A stretch of 64,000 bases of DNA. Origin: Thysanoteuthis rhombus (Eukaryota; Mollusca; Cephalopoda; Oegopsida; Thysanoteuthidae). A program made the position numbers and the translations under genes. Under the pieces are notes generated by a model. The model was not told the origin of the DNA. It searched no databases and worked only from the letters and a program-made list of their open reading frames with translations. Positions 48,351 through 60,644 of this stretch are shown here, piece after piece. Each line of letters opens with the position of its first letter. Within the stretch, counting starts at the first letter, position 1. Where the stretch lies: assembly GCA_963457665.1 (NCBI GenBank), contig OY735207.1:43977179-44041178 (forward strand), read 5' to 3'.

Positions 48351-48699
48351 TATTTCTGACTGTTCTGAGTTCACGAAAACCTTCTAATGATTAAAGCATG
48401 ATATTCTAATGCAGATCAGCCCAGATGAGTAGTCAAAAGTTCCACTGCAGAGGTCAGTCGTTGCGGACAAGTATGTGAAGACATATATGTTTGAGTCAAT
48501 ATTTCAAATGACCTCCTAGATCAACACTACATAGCCTATGTTTCAAATTGATCTCTCTTCAATCTACATGCAGAATATTAGATCAATAGACTTTGTTGTT
48601 TTTGCGGAGAATAGGCACAAATATACAAACAAAAGGCTCAAATATTAGTATATATAACAAATGAAAAATTGTAAAAAATATTTTTCCAGTATAGATGTA
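48351..48699. other. Unannotated stretch
   Basis: Nothing recognised. Confidence 0.5.
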
Positions 48700-49020
48700 T
48701 TAATTAGTTAGAATGAAATAAGCCCTTGTGTAGCTGTAAGATGAATTTTCTTGGATATGTAAAACTTGTCTGTTTGGCTCGGTTGGTAAGAGAGCCAGTT
48801 ACCAATCACTTGGTTATGATTTCAAATCATGGTGAGGAAATGTTCATTTTATTAATGCATTTATTTATTAGTATGAAATAAGCCATTGTGTTTTTCTAGC
48901 ATAAATTTTGATAGTTATGTAAGATTTGTCAATTTAGCTCAGTCAGTTTGAGAGCAGCCTACCAATCAGTTGGTCGTGATTTCAAATCAGAGTAAGGGAA
49001 TATAAATTTGGAGTGTGATA
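48700..49020 (+). mobile_element. Two tandem tRNA-like SINEs, family D
   Basis: Unit 1 has TTTGGCTCGGTTGGTAAGAG (A box) near 48773 and TGATTTCAAATCATGG (B box) near 48817. Unit 2 has TTTAGCTCAGTCAGTTTGAG near 48932 and TGATTTCAAATCAGAG near 48977. Each is preceded by ATGAAATAAGCC...TGTGT. The period is about 162 bases, with moderate divergence, so the duplication is not recent. The B boxes deviate from GGTTCGAATC, which argues against activity. Confidence 0.65.
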
Positions 49021-49720
49021 ACTTTTTTTTGAGTTAGTCACTTTAGTCACAACCCTGCTGTGAGGAAACTTATGTTAAAAACAAAGCCGTGTGAAAATCA
49101 GGGTTTCTCATCCATAGATGACAGAGTGGAGGAGATGCGATTCTCAATTAATTGGGACCAGATGCTGGTATTGCAAGAGAAAACCTTGTGAGGGTCTCAA
49201 TTACTGCTACACTTTGCCACTTAGAGATCTGGGTAAAGGGACGAAATGGAACAACTGAACGTGGATAACATTCCATCAATAAATATGATATGATCTTTTC
49301 ACAAGGGAAAAAATATGGTGCATGCAATAGGGTTATTCATCAGCGGGGCAGAAGATATATGTGTGGCTTTATGCCAGACAGTCAGGCTTTTTGAGCACTC
49401 TGTTCTCTGTCTAGCGCCACCTGGAGTTGGGATGTTCATCTGTTATTCTTTTATTGTCTGGTGTCTGACAGAAAGAATTATATAGATTACGTCAGATGGG
49501 AACTGAGAGCTATAACAACGTATTTTTATTATAGATAGTTGTTGATGAGTCGCAAAGTACGAGTCACGTTGTCAACACAACCGAGAGGATCAGTCTACCT
49601 GAATCCACCTGTTCAATCAGGAATGTTCTCCTTTTTGGAAAATCGTCATGTTATTATCAAATTGCTTTAACCATTACAAATTATTCCACTGACAAGAATT
49701 GAGCAAATAGGGGGAATGGT
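49021..49720. other. Unannotated stretch
   Basis: No ORF or repeat recognised. Confidence 0.5.
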
Positions 49721-50330
49721 TCACACAATAGGAAAACTTTTTGAGTGTTCCCAGACCCTCCAAATTGTAACGATGGTATGGTAGGTTGAGTCATCAGAGG
49801 TTTGTGTGGTGGGATGAGAAGGGAAGGAGACTGGGGCGTAGTAGAGAAAAGAAGAGGGTGCCTCTATAGGGGTTTGCTGTAGAACAAATGCAGAAGGCAC
49901 TTCTTGTTTTCGCCTTTTTTTCATTGAAGTGGGAAAGTGTTGTCAGGTGAACTTTCGAAAAAAAAGGGGGCTACTCGTACTCAGCGGAAGTGAAAAGACA
50001 AAAAAATTGCGGAAGATTCAATATCATGTATCAAGATGAAAAAGCTGATCGGCATCGATATTTTGATGAAAGCAATGATCGGATTCGGTTCAACATCACC
50101 ACAGTGGAGGTGTAAATAGACCTCGCCAAATAGACCACACAGGAGATTCTGAAACCTGAAAAGAGAAGTTGTCTCACTACAGCCAATGAGAAATAAGCCG
50201 TCTGCGGGGGTGGGTGGGATGTTGAACAAAGGTTGCTGATATGAGATGACCTCAACCAGATAAAAAACAAATGGGACAAGGCTTTTTGATAAAGGTAGTT
50301 CATGACATACTTCCAATGTAACCTGAAACT
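49721..50330 (-). mobile_element. LINE 5' portion with degenerate 2A-like motif
   Basis: The 111-codon minus frame at 49981-50316 contains GDVEPNPI at residues 73-80 (50100 down to 50077). This resembles the ribosome-skipping 2A motif DxExNPGP seen near the start of ORFs in several animal non-LTR retrotransposons. The residues after NP are Ile-Ile instead of Gly-Pro, so skipping is not expected. A second frame (49721-49924) follows with KKRRKQEVPSAF and a proline-rich run, a match to 14038-14232. No endonuclease or RT is present. Family clade unknown. Confidence 0.5.
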
Positions 50331-50599
50331 ATATCAAATTCTGAAATAATTGTGGGAAATCTATTGCTATAGAATACACATGGAGACACAACCAGGTGTT
50401 GGAAGTCCTCCATGATGCTATATTTCAAAAACCATCGACCAAAACAGTCAGCATAGTTTTCTCCAGTTTTTAACCCAGTCTGGTATGTATGTATGTATCT
50501 CTTATTCAGGCGGCAGCAGTGTCACTAGAGTGCTGACAATATTTACTCTTCATTACGTCTAGGAACACGTTTTTTTTTTCTGTCAAATACCCAACCATA

Positions 50600-50800
50600 G
50601 TAGGTTTTTGCTGGGAGGGGGGGGCAATTTGCAATGTATGTTTATGCTAAATTGGTCCCTTAGTTTGTGCCCAGCAGAATTCACACTCATTTTTCAGACT
50701 TTTTTTAGTAATCACAGCTAAACAAAAGGTAAAGAAGCAACTTATTCATTGATCACCGTTTTTCCAATTTTTCAATTGATCACCCCCAACACAGCATACT
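50600..50800 (+). repeat. Dispersed repeat H, copy 2
   Basis: Starts with a G run (GGGAGGGGGGGGC), then TTTATGCTAAATTGGTCCCT, TTTAGTAATCACAGC and CAATTGATCACCCCCAACAC, the inverse of 40190-40400. A related end occurs at 63270-63310. Confidence 0.65.
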
Positions 50801-50839
50801 ACCAAAAGATGTTGGTCACATGACGGTTTCTATTGAGTT

Positions 50840-51140
50840 ACTTTTCATCATTTATTCCGGTATATTCCCTTGTGGAGACCCACACCCAAGCCTACTCCTC
50901 TACCTAGGCCTTGGAACAGCTATGGCCACTGCTGAGTGGTTGGGTTTTTTTTTTTCTCTGTCAGAGCAATCTTTTAGACGGACAGTCTTACTAGGCTAAA
51001 TGGTTCCAACTGCCCTGTTATTTACTCATAGCTCAAGAGATAAGTTGGTTCATGCCTTTCCCAAGGGCATTAGTATAAAGTGAACATAAACAGCCTCAGC
51101 TGAAACTCAAACTCCATCTGCCATTTTCCGTGCTGGAAAT
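50840..51140 (-). mobile_element. SINE/composite family C, partial copy
   Basis: TTTCCCAAGGGCATTAGT, GTCAGAGCAATCTT and the inverse B-box-like GAAACTCAAACTCC align with 44190-44420. The distal body is missing. Confidence 0.6.
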
Positions 51141-51508
51141 GTTTATGTCACTTAAAGCCTCCCTGCCTTGACGCTACCAGAAATTATCGTGGAGTGGCTT
51201 TGGTGAGAGACTCTTGCTGCTTATTTGCAAGTTGCTTCTGATCTTAAACGATGGATCATACTTCCAATGGAAATGACTTTAAGCAAGAAGCGTATTCTAA
51301 CAGATTTACTCATTTTCCAATCTTTCGTTGTGTCAAAATTATTGCCAAGGAACGAACCTTTGATTCCAACACTTTTCATCAGACTTTTAGGCAGTACTGA
51401 TCAACATTTGACCCTGCTTGAGTATGATGAACTTTGTTTCTGGCCTGTCTGTTGGACAAAAACATTTCAGCAGTTTGTCTCTGCTACTGTTCTCCTCACG
51501 CATACATC
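51141..51508. other. Unannotated stretch with an unrecognised ORF
   Basis: A 101-codon plus frame (51225-51530) has no motif I know and runs into the triplet tail of the next LINE. Confidence 0.45.
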
Positions 51509-51915
51509 AGCAGCAGCAGCAGCCTTTTAACGTTCATTGTTGGACATTGAGCTTTCCTAAGATTCACAGATCTCTCTATCATGGACATAGCTGTGCCAAT
51601 ATCTCCTGAACCTGTCTAAATCGTCACGTCATCTTATTTTCTGTTGGCCCACAGTTTTGCATATGATCGCTGGGAATCCATGTTGTGAGTTGTGATGTCC
51701 AGCAGGTATCTATCATTCTTTCCCTTCGCCATTTTAGTTTTCAAATGGATTCTATGATATCTTAGACTCCTGTTTTTTCTCTAATATAATGTGTTGTCTT
51801 GTGATCCTTCCAAGATCCTCTCCTGTGCACATTGTATAGTTCTTTGTTTGAGAGCCAACTTTTTGGTTAGGTTCCACGTTTCAGCTTCATCAGTGACTAT
51901 TGGGAGGATGTATTC
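51509..51915 (-). mobile_element. RTE-type LINE 3' end, about 400 bases
   Basis: The longest 3' tail. On the minus strand it starts with EAETWNLTKKLALKQRTIQ (51910-51830) and continues through CAQERIL. It passes the GKDHKTTHYIREKTGV and DIIESI segment to LDITTHNMDSQRSY, and ends at CPTMNVKRL before CTG triplets (here GCA/CTG instead of GAT). Several frame changes occur. It overlaps the segment kept at 39254-39380, which helps define the element order. Confidence 0.75.
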
Positions 51916-51963
51916 ATAATGTAATTGCCACTCAGAAACAAATAATTACCATACTTTTTCCTG

Positions 51964-51967
<4 letters not shown>

Positions 51968-52002
<35 letters not shown>
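51968..52002. repeat. (TA)n microsatellite
   Basis: Seventeen TA units. Confidence 0.95.
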
Positions 52003-52005
<3 letters not shown>

Positions 52006-53299
52006 CAAGGGAGGGAGAAAGAGAGAAATAATCCACCACTTGTTAAACGGATGAACCAAGAAAGACATGTTGGGTGTTTTCTCTCCCAAATCTCAAGCAA
52101 ATATTGCTCTATGCTATATGACTAATATATTGAGCACTTTTCACTGGATAGAAATAATTAAATTCTAAAATTTCAACAGCTCGACTTTTTTTTTAATCAA
52201 AATTATTTTTAAATAAAGTAGTATTTTTGATGAAAAAAAAACTAGAGTGTTTGAGAATTTCAAAATTTGATTTTGTCAAGTTTGAATAAGAATTTGCTTT
52301 ACTGGTAGACTTTTACAAGTGAACAACTTTCTCCATAGCAATTCATCCTGGCCAGCAATTGACATAGGCATTCCCAATATAAACAAGCATTTCCAGTTGG
52401 ATCTCTGCCTTTTAACCTCGAATTCACAAAGGTCATTTGATCTTGTTGCATAAACTTTGATCTTGATTTAGCCCAATTTGAAAAAATCGCTAACCTGCTG
52501 GGCTGCAATTTTGCTCCGGAGATAGAGGTGGAGCTTGAGCGTAAAAAAATTCTCAGATATTGAACGATCAATTGGTATCAATTTCACAGAGATTCGATAA
52601 GATTTTTAATTATGATAATTAATATCAATATTGATAATACGTATGTATAGACAATCTAGAAAGCTTAACAGCTCTAAATACTAAACATTAAAAAACCTTT
52701 TCAAAATGTTTTTATGTCACTTCGGTCATTCATTTCCCAATATTCGTCAATGCAATTTATATAATTTTCTTCAGTGTTTTTTTCCCATTTTACATATACT
52801 AAGTACAATGTGTAAATTCTCTCTTGTTGGGATCATCATCGAATATATCACTACTAGAGATAGCTTCAACCCAAACTTACTGAGTACCCAAATAGTCTAA
52901 CACTAAACCATTACCCAGTTCTCCAATATCCATTCTTAAGAATGCTCACTTCCTCAGACCAGCAAAACCAATAAATATCATAACTGCGTTATTACTTCAA
53001 ACAGAATATCCAACCAAACCATCACATAACCTCCCACAAATCCTCTTTTTTATTTCCGTTTTTGCTCTCAAAGCAAAACATTGGATGCTTAATTTGTTTT
53101 CAATGGAAACCTAACTTTTTAACCCCTAAAAAGTACACAAAAGCTACTTAAGATGGGAACCCTTCTTGAAACATGTGTACTATACTAATTAATTCATTTA
53201 TGAATTAATTAATCAACAAATAAATCTCCATATATTTTTGGTCCTGAGTTGGTCTTATTCCCAATTGTTCACTTTCATATACATATATAATGTGCCATA

Positions 53300-53302
<3 letters not shown>
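52003..53302. other. Unannotated stretch
   Basis: A 90-codon minus frame (52299-52571) lacks any recognised motif. Confidence 0.5.

Positions 53303-53336
<34 letters not shown>
53303..53336. repeat. (TA)n microsatellite
   Basis: Seventeen TA units. Confidence 0.95.
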
Positions 53337-53338
<2 letters not shown>

Positions 53339-53394
53339 TATAAATTGCATTATATTATATAGAAACTTATTTGAAATGATCTACCATCATTACA

Positions 53395-53504
53395 TGGTTG
53401 ATGTATCACTCGGCCTAGACAATGTTAATAGAATGAACAATTGAAGAAAATGGGGCTGCTGCAGGAATCATTCTGTCGGATCACATATGTACATTTCTTG
53501 ATAC

Positions 53505-53507
<3 letters not shown>
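53395..53507 (-). mobile_element. SINE family A, rearranged fragment
   Basis: The inverse carries GCAGCCCCATTTTCTTCAAT and the body to GGCCGAGTGATACATC. The adjacent ATTCTGTCGGATCACATATG and CATTTCTTGATAC match the family's tail end in plus orientation. So this is a head-body piece joined to an inverted tail piece. Confidence 0.55.

Positions 53508-53543
<36 letters not shown>
53508..53543. repeat. (TA)n at the Penelope-like 3' end
   Basis: TA run leading into AATGTGTACTGTAAAGAG. Confidence 0.9.
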
Positions 53544-53545
<2 letters not shown>

Positions 53546-54682
53546 GTGTACTGTAAAGAGTGAGACAGACTCGGAAGTAAAGTGTTTAGAGGTAAGGTCT
53601 ATTAATCCTTAGATGTAAATTGTCCAGACACATTTCAGGATTCTTCTCATCTTCAGTGGTATGTGCTGTGTGAGTATTCTATTTAATCACTGTCCCACCA
53701 CAGCAATATGTGACACAAGGTCGGGCTTAACGTGGGAAGAAATAGTACTTTACCGCCAAAAAATGGCTCCAGTCGACGCAGTTACCTGCGAAAGCTGGGC
53801 CGAGTAATAATGGGAGAGCCTAAGGACGAGTCCAAAGGCCTCCTGATGCGCTTAGCAAACGCAGCCTCAGTGTAACCTCATTGGCCAACGTTTGCACCGG
53901 TGCACTCGGTCTTTGATACCTTCCACACAATCTCCGGCCCATTCAATGGGCAAGTGTAAGTACCGACTCCTCGGTCTATGCCGTGGAACAGATACTACAT
54001 TTTGATCCCGAATATAGGGCCAGAAAAAGGTGCAGTATGTGTTAAAAGTTCCCATGTGGAACCAGAGTCCACTATCAGGAGCTATGAATTGTGGGAGTGG
54101 GAGAATGTCCAGTTAGGTATCAGGTTTTTGATTAAGCAGCAGCAGTTGGTCTTGGGGAGGGCAGAGTGTGTCAGGGTAGGGGGGAGTGATGTGGAGTTAG
54201 ATTTTTTGGTATGATAGGGATAGTGTAAATGGAGGGGTCGTGAGGTCAAGGGGCTACATAGGTTTCAACCTTATAAGTAATTGAAAATGTGTTGGCTATG
54301 ATTTGGACAGGCTTTATAACTGGCTAAAGTGAATTTTTCTATGGGTCTGGGTGACTTTGAAGCTTCCATTATTGAATGTATCTTAGATGTGGGTGTGAGG
54401 ATATTATTGGTAGGAGTTTTGTGTATTAGGGTTCTGCTTGTTTAATCCATTAGGATATAGGGTTTTGAGTTTGTTGATCCACATATGTTCCTGTTTCTCT
54501 TGAACTTTAGTTCTGTCAATTGGAGTAGTTTTTTCTATTTTTTCTATGATGGTAAAGCTAGTGTCCTTGGCAAAATTGTGGACAGGTGTGCGAAAGTATA
54601 GTTCTATGGGAAGTAGGCTACGATTGTTTTGTGACTTAATCCTATGTCTGTAATTGTTGAGTCTAATATTAAATAGCCACTC

Positions 54683-54683
<1 letters not shown>
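53543..54683 (-). mobile_element. Penelope-like element, 3' portion, split by a retroposon
   Basis: The minus strand opens at 54683 with coding sequence ([47 protein letters not shown]). This is the C-terminal GIY-YIG endonuclease region of a Penelope-like protein, and the long 3' UTR runs down to 53543. The 5' truncated end abuts (TA)n directly, and so does the 3' end. A 356-base foreign sequence sits in the UTR at 53678-54033. No reverse transcriptase is left. It is an old broken copy of the same family as 28228-29390 and 55094-55327. Confidence 0.75.
53678..54033 (-). mobile_element. U2 snRNA-headed retroposon in a Penelope-like copy
   Basis: The Penelope-like UTR breaks at AGTAT (53673-53677) and resumes after a second AGTAT (54034-54038). 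Other copies read straight through, so this is a clean insertion with a likely 5-base target duplication. The minus strand starts GCACCTTTTTCTGGCCCTAT and soon reads GATCAAAATGTAGTATCTGT (54007-53988). The 5' region of U2 snRNA has CTCGGCCTTTTGGCTAAGAT and GATCAAGTGTAGTATCTGTT, including the branch-site-pairing GTAGTA. The remaining 300 bases are GC-richer and unrelated to U2 as far as I can tell. It fits a SINE with a U2-derived head. No second copy is in the window. Confidence 0.6.
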
Positions 54684-55093
<410 letters not shown>

Positions 55094-55096
<3 letters not shown>

Positions 55097-55327
55097 GTGT
55101 ACTTTAGAGAGTGAGACAGACTTGGGAGTGAAGTTTTTGGTGGTAAGGTTTATTAATCCTTATTTGTCAATAGTCCATACATGTTTCGAGATTTCTCTCA
55201 TCATCAGTGGTGCGTGTTGTGTGAGTGTGAATTAAAATGTACCATGTGGAACCAGAGTCCACTGTCAGCGGCTATGCATTGTGGGTAGGTTTTGTTGTCA
55301 GGGCTACAAGAGGCCTCATGCTGAATG
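55094..55327 (-). mobile_element. Penelope-like element, short 3' end
   Basis: From AATGTGTACTTTAGAGAG to CTGAATG it matches the first 235 bases of the left arm at 28228. It is truncated straight into (TA)n. Untranslated region only. Confidence 0.8.
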
Positions 55328-55437
<110 letters not shown>

Positions 55438-55458
55438 TTGTATTGCACTGAAACTTTA

Positions 55459-55690
55459 CGGTAAGAGCAATGCTACATTGAAGCGGCTACCCTAGCTGTT
55501 GCAGATTCATTTCTTGCAGAAGCCCCATTTTATTCAGTTGTTTGTTCTATTTGTATTGTCTTGACCAAGTGATACATTAACTGTGTAATAACGGGATATC
55601 ATTTCAAACAAGAGTTTTAATATAATATCACGTGATTTATAATCATTCTGTTAGATCATATATCCATTTCTTAATAAAATATATCAACAT
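55459..55690 (+). mobile_element. SINE family A
   Basis: It starts inside the A box (GGTAAGAGCAATGC) after TA-rich DNA. The B box is degenerate (TTGCAGATTCATTTC). The full body and tail run to TCATATATCCATTTCTTAAT. More diverged than the 31.5 kb copy. Confidence 0.75.
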
Positions 55691-55979
55691 ATATATATTT
55701 GTCAGTCTCTGATTTGAGCACATATCATTAGTTTGCTTGGTCAAGTCCCAGTCGTTTGCATTATTATCAATGGGTAACCTTTCAGACCCAGTCATGACTA
55801 TGTTTGTGGTCCTTTTAAAGCTAATTTGCTTCATTTCCTCAATATATAATTATCATTTTAATTATCATTATTAGTAGTAATTGAATTAATGAAGTATTGA
55901 ATAATAAGTATGATGATATAAGTGAGGATGAACAGTAAGCATTGGTGACAGTGAGAACTATCTAAGCTATGAAGCAAGT
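55691..55979. other. Unannotated stretch
   Basis: Nothing recognised. Confidence 0.5.
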
Positions 55980-56185
55980 CCAATGCTTTGAGGGTATTGG
56001 ACTTCAAACGGTTGAAGGGTACTCAACCTTTAATAGTTGGGGGTATACGACTTTTAATGTTTGGAGGGTATTCGACCATTATTGTTTGAAAGTTATTAGA
56101 CCTTTAATTGTCTGGGGGTATTTGACCTTTTCCTGTTATAGTTTGAGAGTTGTAAATCTCTAAAGGCTGGAGAGTGTTATATTGT
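55980..56185. repeat. About 32-bp degenerate minisatellite
   Basis: Six or so units of the type TTTGGAGGGTATTCGACC plus TTTAATTG. The plus frame 55969-56163 gives a weak repeating peptide. Confidence 0.65.
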
Positions 56186-56564
56186 GCATTTTCATGCATA
56201 TACATAATTGGTTAGTTCCTGGTAGCTTAGATGTCAGCTACAAAATGGGAGAGAGACAAAACAGAGATGGGACAAAATGATACTCTCACCAGATAAAACA
56301 ATGGTCGAAGCAAAAATGGCTTGTAGTAGACTGAATTTTTTAGTCCTGCATCTTCAGGGTGCTCTAAGTTTGAGAATGAAACATATCCAGGTGATTTTCT
56401 CCCATTACATTATGTTTTAGCAAGGGGGTTCAATCAACTATTCAATTACAGTGCAGTACTGGACCCTGATATTATAGTCTAGGTGATTGTGTCAAAACGG
56501 AACATTTCTATAATCACTTGATATCATCAGAGAACATTCTATTCAGATCGAACTTTCTTTATGA
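56186..56564. other. Unannotated stretch
   Basis: Nothing recognised. Confidence 0.5.
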
Positions 56565-57015
56565 ATTTTTTTTCTGATAACATTTCCTTTTGGAAGTTAT
56601 TTTTCTTCCAGGCCACCTATTCTGAGAACACTTTTTTGGGGAAGTTGGTTTTTTATCTGGCTTCATATTATGATTGTACTTTTTTTTAGGAAGTTGGTTT
56701 TCCATTAACCTCATATTCTGCTGACTCTTTTGGGGGGAAGTTTGGTTTTTACCTGAGCTCAGATTCTGATAACACTTTTTAAAAAGTTGTTTTCTTACCT
56801 GGGTTCATATTCTGATGACACATTTTTAGAAATAGGTTTTTTTACCTAACCTTATTTTCTAATTACAATTTTTTACACTAATTTTTTTAACCTGGGTTCA
56901 TATTCTGATGGCACTTCTTTGGGAAGTTATTTTTTGCCAAATCTCATATTCAGGTAATTTCTTCACGTTGAATTTTTTAGCTAACCTAATGATTTGATAA
57001 CACTTTTTTTTTCCT
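56565..57015. repeat. About 56-bp degenerate tandem array, eight units
   Basis: Units share TCATATTCTGATGACAC, TTTTTGGGAAGTTGGTTTTT and ACCTGGG, with indels in the T runs. Old array, no coding. Confidence 0.7.
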
Positions 57016-58924
57016 TGTTCAAAGTTGACGGATATATGTTTTTTTCTTTTTTTTTTGTGGTAAGAAGTGAAGAGAAACTCTTTTTTTAACCTTTCAAGGA
57101 AAATACTATATTTTAGGGAAAAATATTAAAGTGTAGTTTCCCTTGTTCATTCAGTTACAAATAATTATAATGTTGATACGATATATAGGAAGTGATTATA
57201 TACCAAGCTTAATGGCTGGTGAAGACAGCCTTTAAGTGAGTAATGATAATGATAATTCTCTTGACGTCAAGAGCAAATAAGATTACAATCAAAATGTATT
57301 ATTTGATAGTTAAAGTTATAAAGGTAATTCTAGTAACAATTATGATGATATTTATCGATATTACTGTTGATAAACAATAAAAATAATGCAGTCTTTTGAT
57401 TTGTTAGCATTAGCTGCTCACTCATAATAGGCTTGAATAGTTAAAAGCTACTTCCTTATTCTCATCTTGCATTTCTTAATTTAATGGTCAGAGGGTACTT
57501 ACAAAGAATCAAATTCATTTTCTACCTTTCATAACCATGATTACATTTCTTCTTTTTTTTTTCAATTAATTTGTACTTTCTTTATCTCTCCTTTAAAGAT
57601 ATTTGGATATTCAACACCAAAATATTCCTTTTTAAAAAGGAAAATAATCTAAGGCCAGATAATCAGTTAAAAGCTATTATCTTTTATGCAAACTGCAGTG
57701 TGGAATTATTTCTCTAGTGTTTGTGACCTGCATTTTCAGCCATATCTCATACTTGTAATGGAACTTTCCACTATGTAGGGTGGAGACTAAGTAACACCCC
57801 CACCCCAGTATTTTATCACATTAAGAAGATCCTTTGAGCACCACTGCTCAATCCAATCAGAGCTTGGCGTTAAAAAAAAATAATTTGTATTCCTTACATG
57901 ATGAACTTTGAACCCAAATCTGAACAAAAATCGGGTTTGGTTATGATATAGTCAAATGTATGCAGAAGAAAATTGTATAAGCAACTAAAATTGAGCCCAT
58001 CATAATGACAAGGGTGACGCAACTCCCTACCCAACCCCACCAAGGAATTTGTTCAATTTACTAGACTAATCAACATTATAAATGAAATGAATCAGACAGA
58101 TTGAGTTTAATGTAGGACTCGCACACGTACATGTGTATACGGACAAAAATTGTTCAGTTTCCTCAACACTTGCCTTTTGGCACACCTTAGGCATCTGGGA
58201 TAAACCCTAATCCTACTCTTTTTAGTTCTGTGGGAGGGTGCAGTCTGGAGGAGTGGGTGCCCTGGAATCAGTTCATTCTACAGAGAACAACTCAGGACCA
58301 TGTAGACATCTCTGCATCAACTTTTCCTGGTTGATCAACATCTGCTTGATAAGAAGTTGTGTTGAATTTGTGATGTTAGTTAAAGTTCACTTATAGGTTA
58401 TTCAGGTCAGTTCAAATGGGTTGGTGAGAGTTCATCCAGTGACAGTGAATTTGTGAGTTAGTGAAAACTCTCATGAAAAGATTTATTATAATTATTATCA
58501 TGACGCAAATAAATGACATATAAATAATATTAAAAAGGTCATTATTCTAAATGACTTGAATTCTGAGATTAAGTATTTTCATAATTAAATTTTCAGCTAG
58601 TCTTTTCTTATTTTGTTGTAGCTTTTATCAAGTAGAATTAAGAAATTGCATCAGCCTATTTAAGACTGTTTTTGCAGCCAATGCTGATTAAAAAAGAAAA
58701 GCATTACCTATTATAGGATCAATAACTCCACATACAAAATATACTCAGCATAAATAAACTAAATAGGGTACAAATCTATAGTTATAATACCACCTCCCAA
58801 CTCAAAATCTTTCTGTTAAATTGTTTTGTTCTTACTCCAAGTAATAGCCTTCAAATACTCGAATTGTGAGATGAAGTATTTCTATTATTGATTATTCTTT
58901 TTATCAATTTTTTTCTTACTTCTC
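57016..58924. other. Unannotated stretch
   Basis: No gene or repeat supported. Confidence 0.5.
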
Positions 58925-59050
58925 ATCACAGAGAGGGGCTTATGCATTTCCCAAGGGAATTAATGCAAAACCATTCTAGTTTAGAATTTGAACTTGGCAC
59001 ACCAATTCTATTTTCTATGCTGCTAATTGTTGGACTACTTTTCAAACATT
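58925..59050 (-). mobile_element. SINE/composite family C, short fragment
   Basis: GCATTTCCCAAGGGAATTAA and ATTTGAACTTGG match the head-proximal part of 44330-44420. Confidence 0.5.
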
Positions 59051-60599
59051 GTGTGCGAAAAGTAATGCTGGGAATTTTTTACTCAACCTCATGAGCTTCA
59101 TAAAAATAACATAATGTCAATACATCGCTTTAGCACTAATCATAAGTTGATCAGTTCAGGTCAATGTACAGATTTGATACAGTCACTTCATCCAAAGGAG
59201 ATTATTTGATTGTTCGTCAGAAGATTTTTCTTTTTCTTGAGTCTTATCATTGCTTATTCATTTGACTGTTTTCATTTTTGTTATTTCAGACATCGAACAT
59301 GAACTCAATCTAAAAGCAGCCATTTCTCTTTTTGATTCAAGTTGGCTTCAATTTAATGTACGCTAGATTTCCACACTTTGCAAAATAAATACAAGCTCGT
59401 CATCTCCTGAAATAATGTATTGGGTGTCATATTACCTATCCACATATCTTTTGGATGGATTTGGACAGATGAATTATCAATAAGTTTTAACCCCTTGCCA
59501 GACCAATTTATCAATAAATCAATCAATTGATGATAATAATGATAATGATAATAATAATGATGATGATAATGATAAAATAAAATGAAAATTTAAAAAATTT
59601 AAAAAACAGAATTTTTAAAAAATTCAAAACAAAATTCAGTAATTGATTATAGATAAATAATCGTAGTATGTGTATATAAATGGAATTTTTCCATATGTAT
59701 TTTTTTAACTCCGAAACTATCAGGTCACTCCTGAAAACTTTACATATGAACTTACGGAAATATACAACAGATTTGAAAGTATACAGTCATTGTAATATGA
59801 AGTCAATACTTGTAATATTTTTAGGGGGCAAATTTTGCATAAAAATCCAAGTTTATTTTGAATGCATTTATTATTAACATTATCTTCAGTTTGAGCTGTG
59901 TTTATATTTTGCCAAACATTGCAGAACTATTTGTATTTTGGGATATATATTGTGCATCTTTGACCTTTTTTGTAAAGAAATCCCATCTTTTCAAATTCCT
60001 TTCGAAACTAACTGGGACAACAGATAATGTTATCCAGATAATGTTATCACCGTCGGATTCCTAATTGTCTTATATTGTGGGTCACTAAAGCAGTCGAAAA
60101 TGAGTCCACGGCAAAAATCGCCCCAAGTGAACAGTGTAAGTTAGTTGTTGCTGTGTATCGATTTACATTGAGGACTAACTAACATTCTGGTTCAGGTGTT
60201 ATCTATCTTTTATTCACAGGAAAGATGAGATCTTATTCTAGGACGAAGCTTGTTATCGTTGAGCGTATTTTGCGATCTTCATAATCTAAAAAAAAAAAAA
60301 ACTAGTTGCACAAACACAATGCAAAATCATTTGTCGAAAAAGAATTTATGACCAATTGACCATGTATAGAAAAGACGATATTTAGATAAACGGAGATACA
60401 TTTAAAAATTATTGACAGCGAAATTCAAATAATACATTTATTTATCTTTACTATAGAAATAATTGGTGAATAATAGATGAAATGTTCAGTTACTTGATGG
60501 GAATAATCAGAACATGATGTTCTGGATTAAGTTCATTATGACAAAAAGAACATTTCAATGCACTGATACAAAAATATACATATATATTTTTGGACTATT
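59051..60599. other. Unannotated stretch with ATG/ATA triplets
   Basis: GATAAT/GATGAT microsatellite at 59529-59575. No supported gene. Confidence 0.5.
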
Positions 60600-60644
60600 G
60601 TCCTCATCGTTCTTTTTGACACAACTTTTCGATCTTTGTACATT

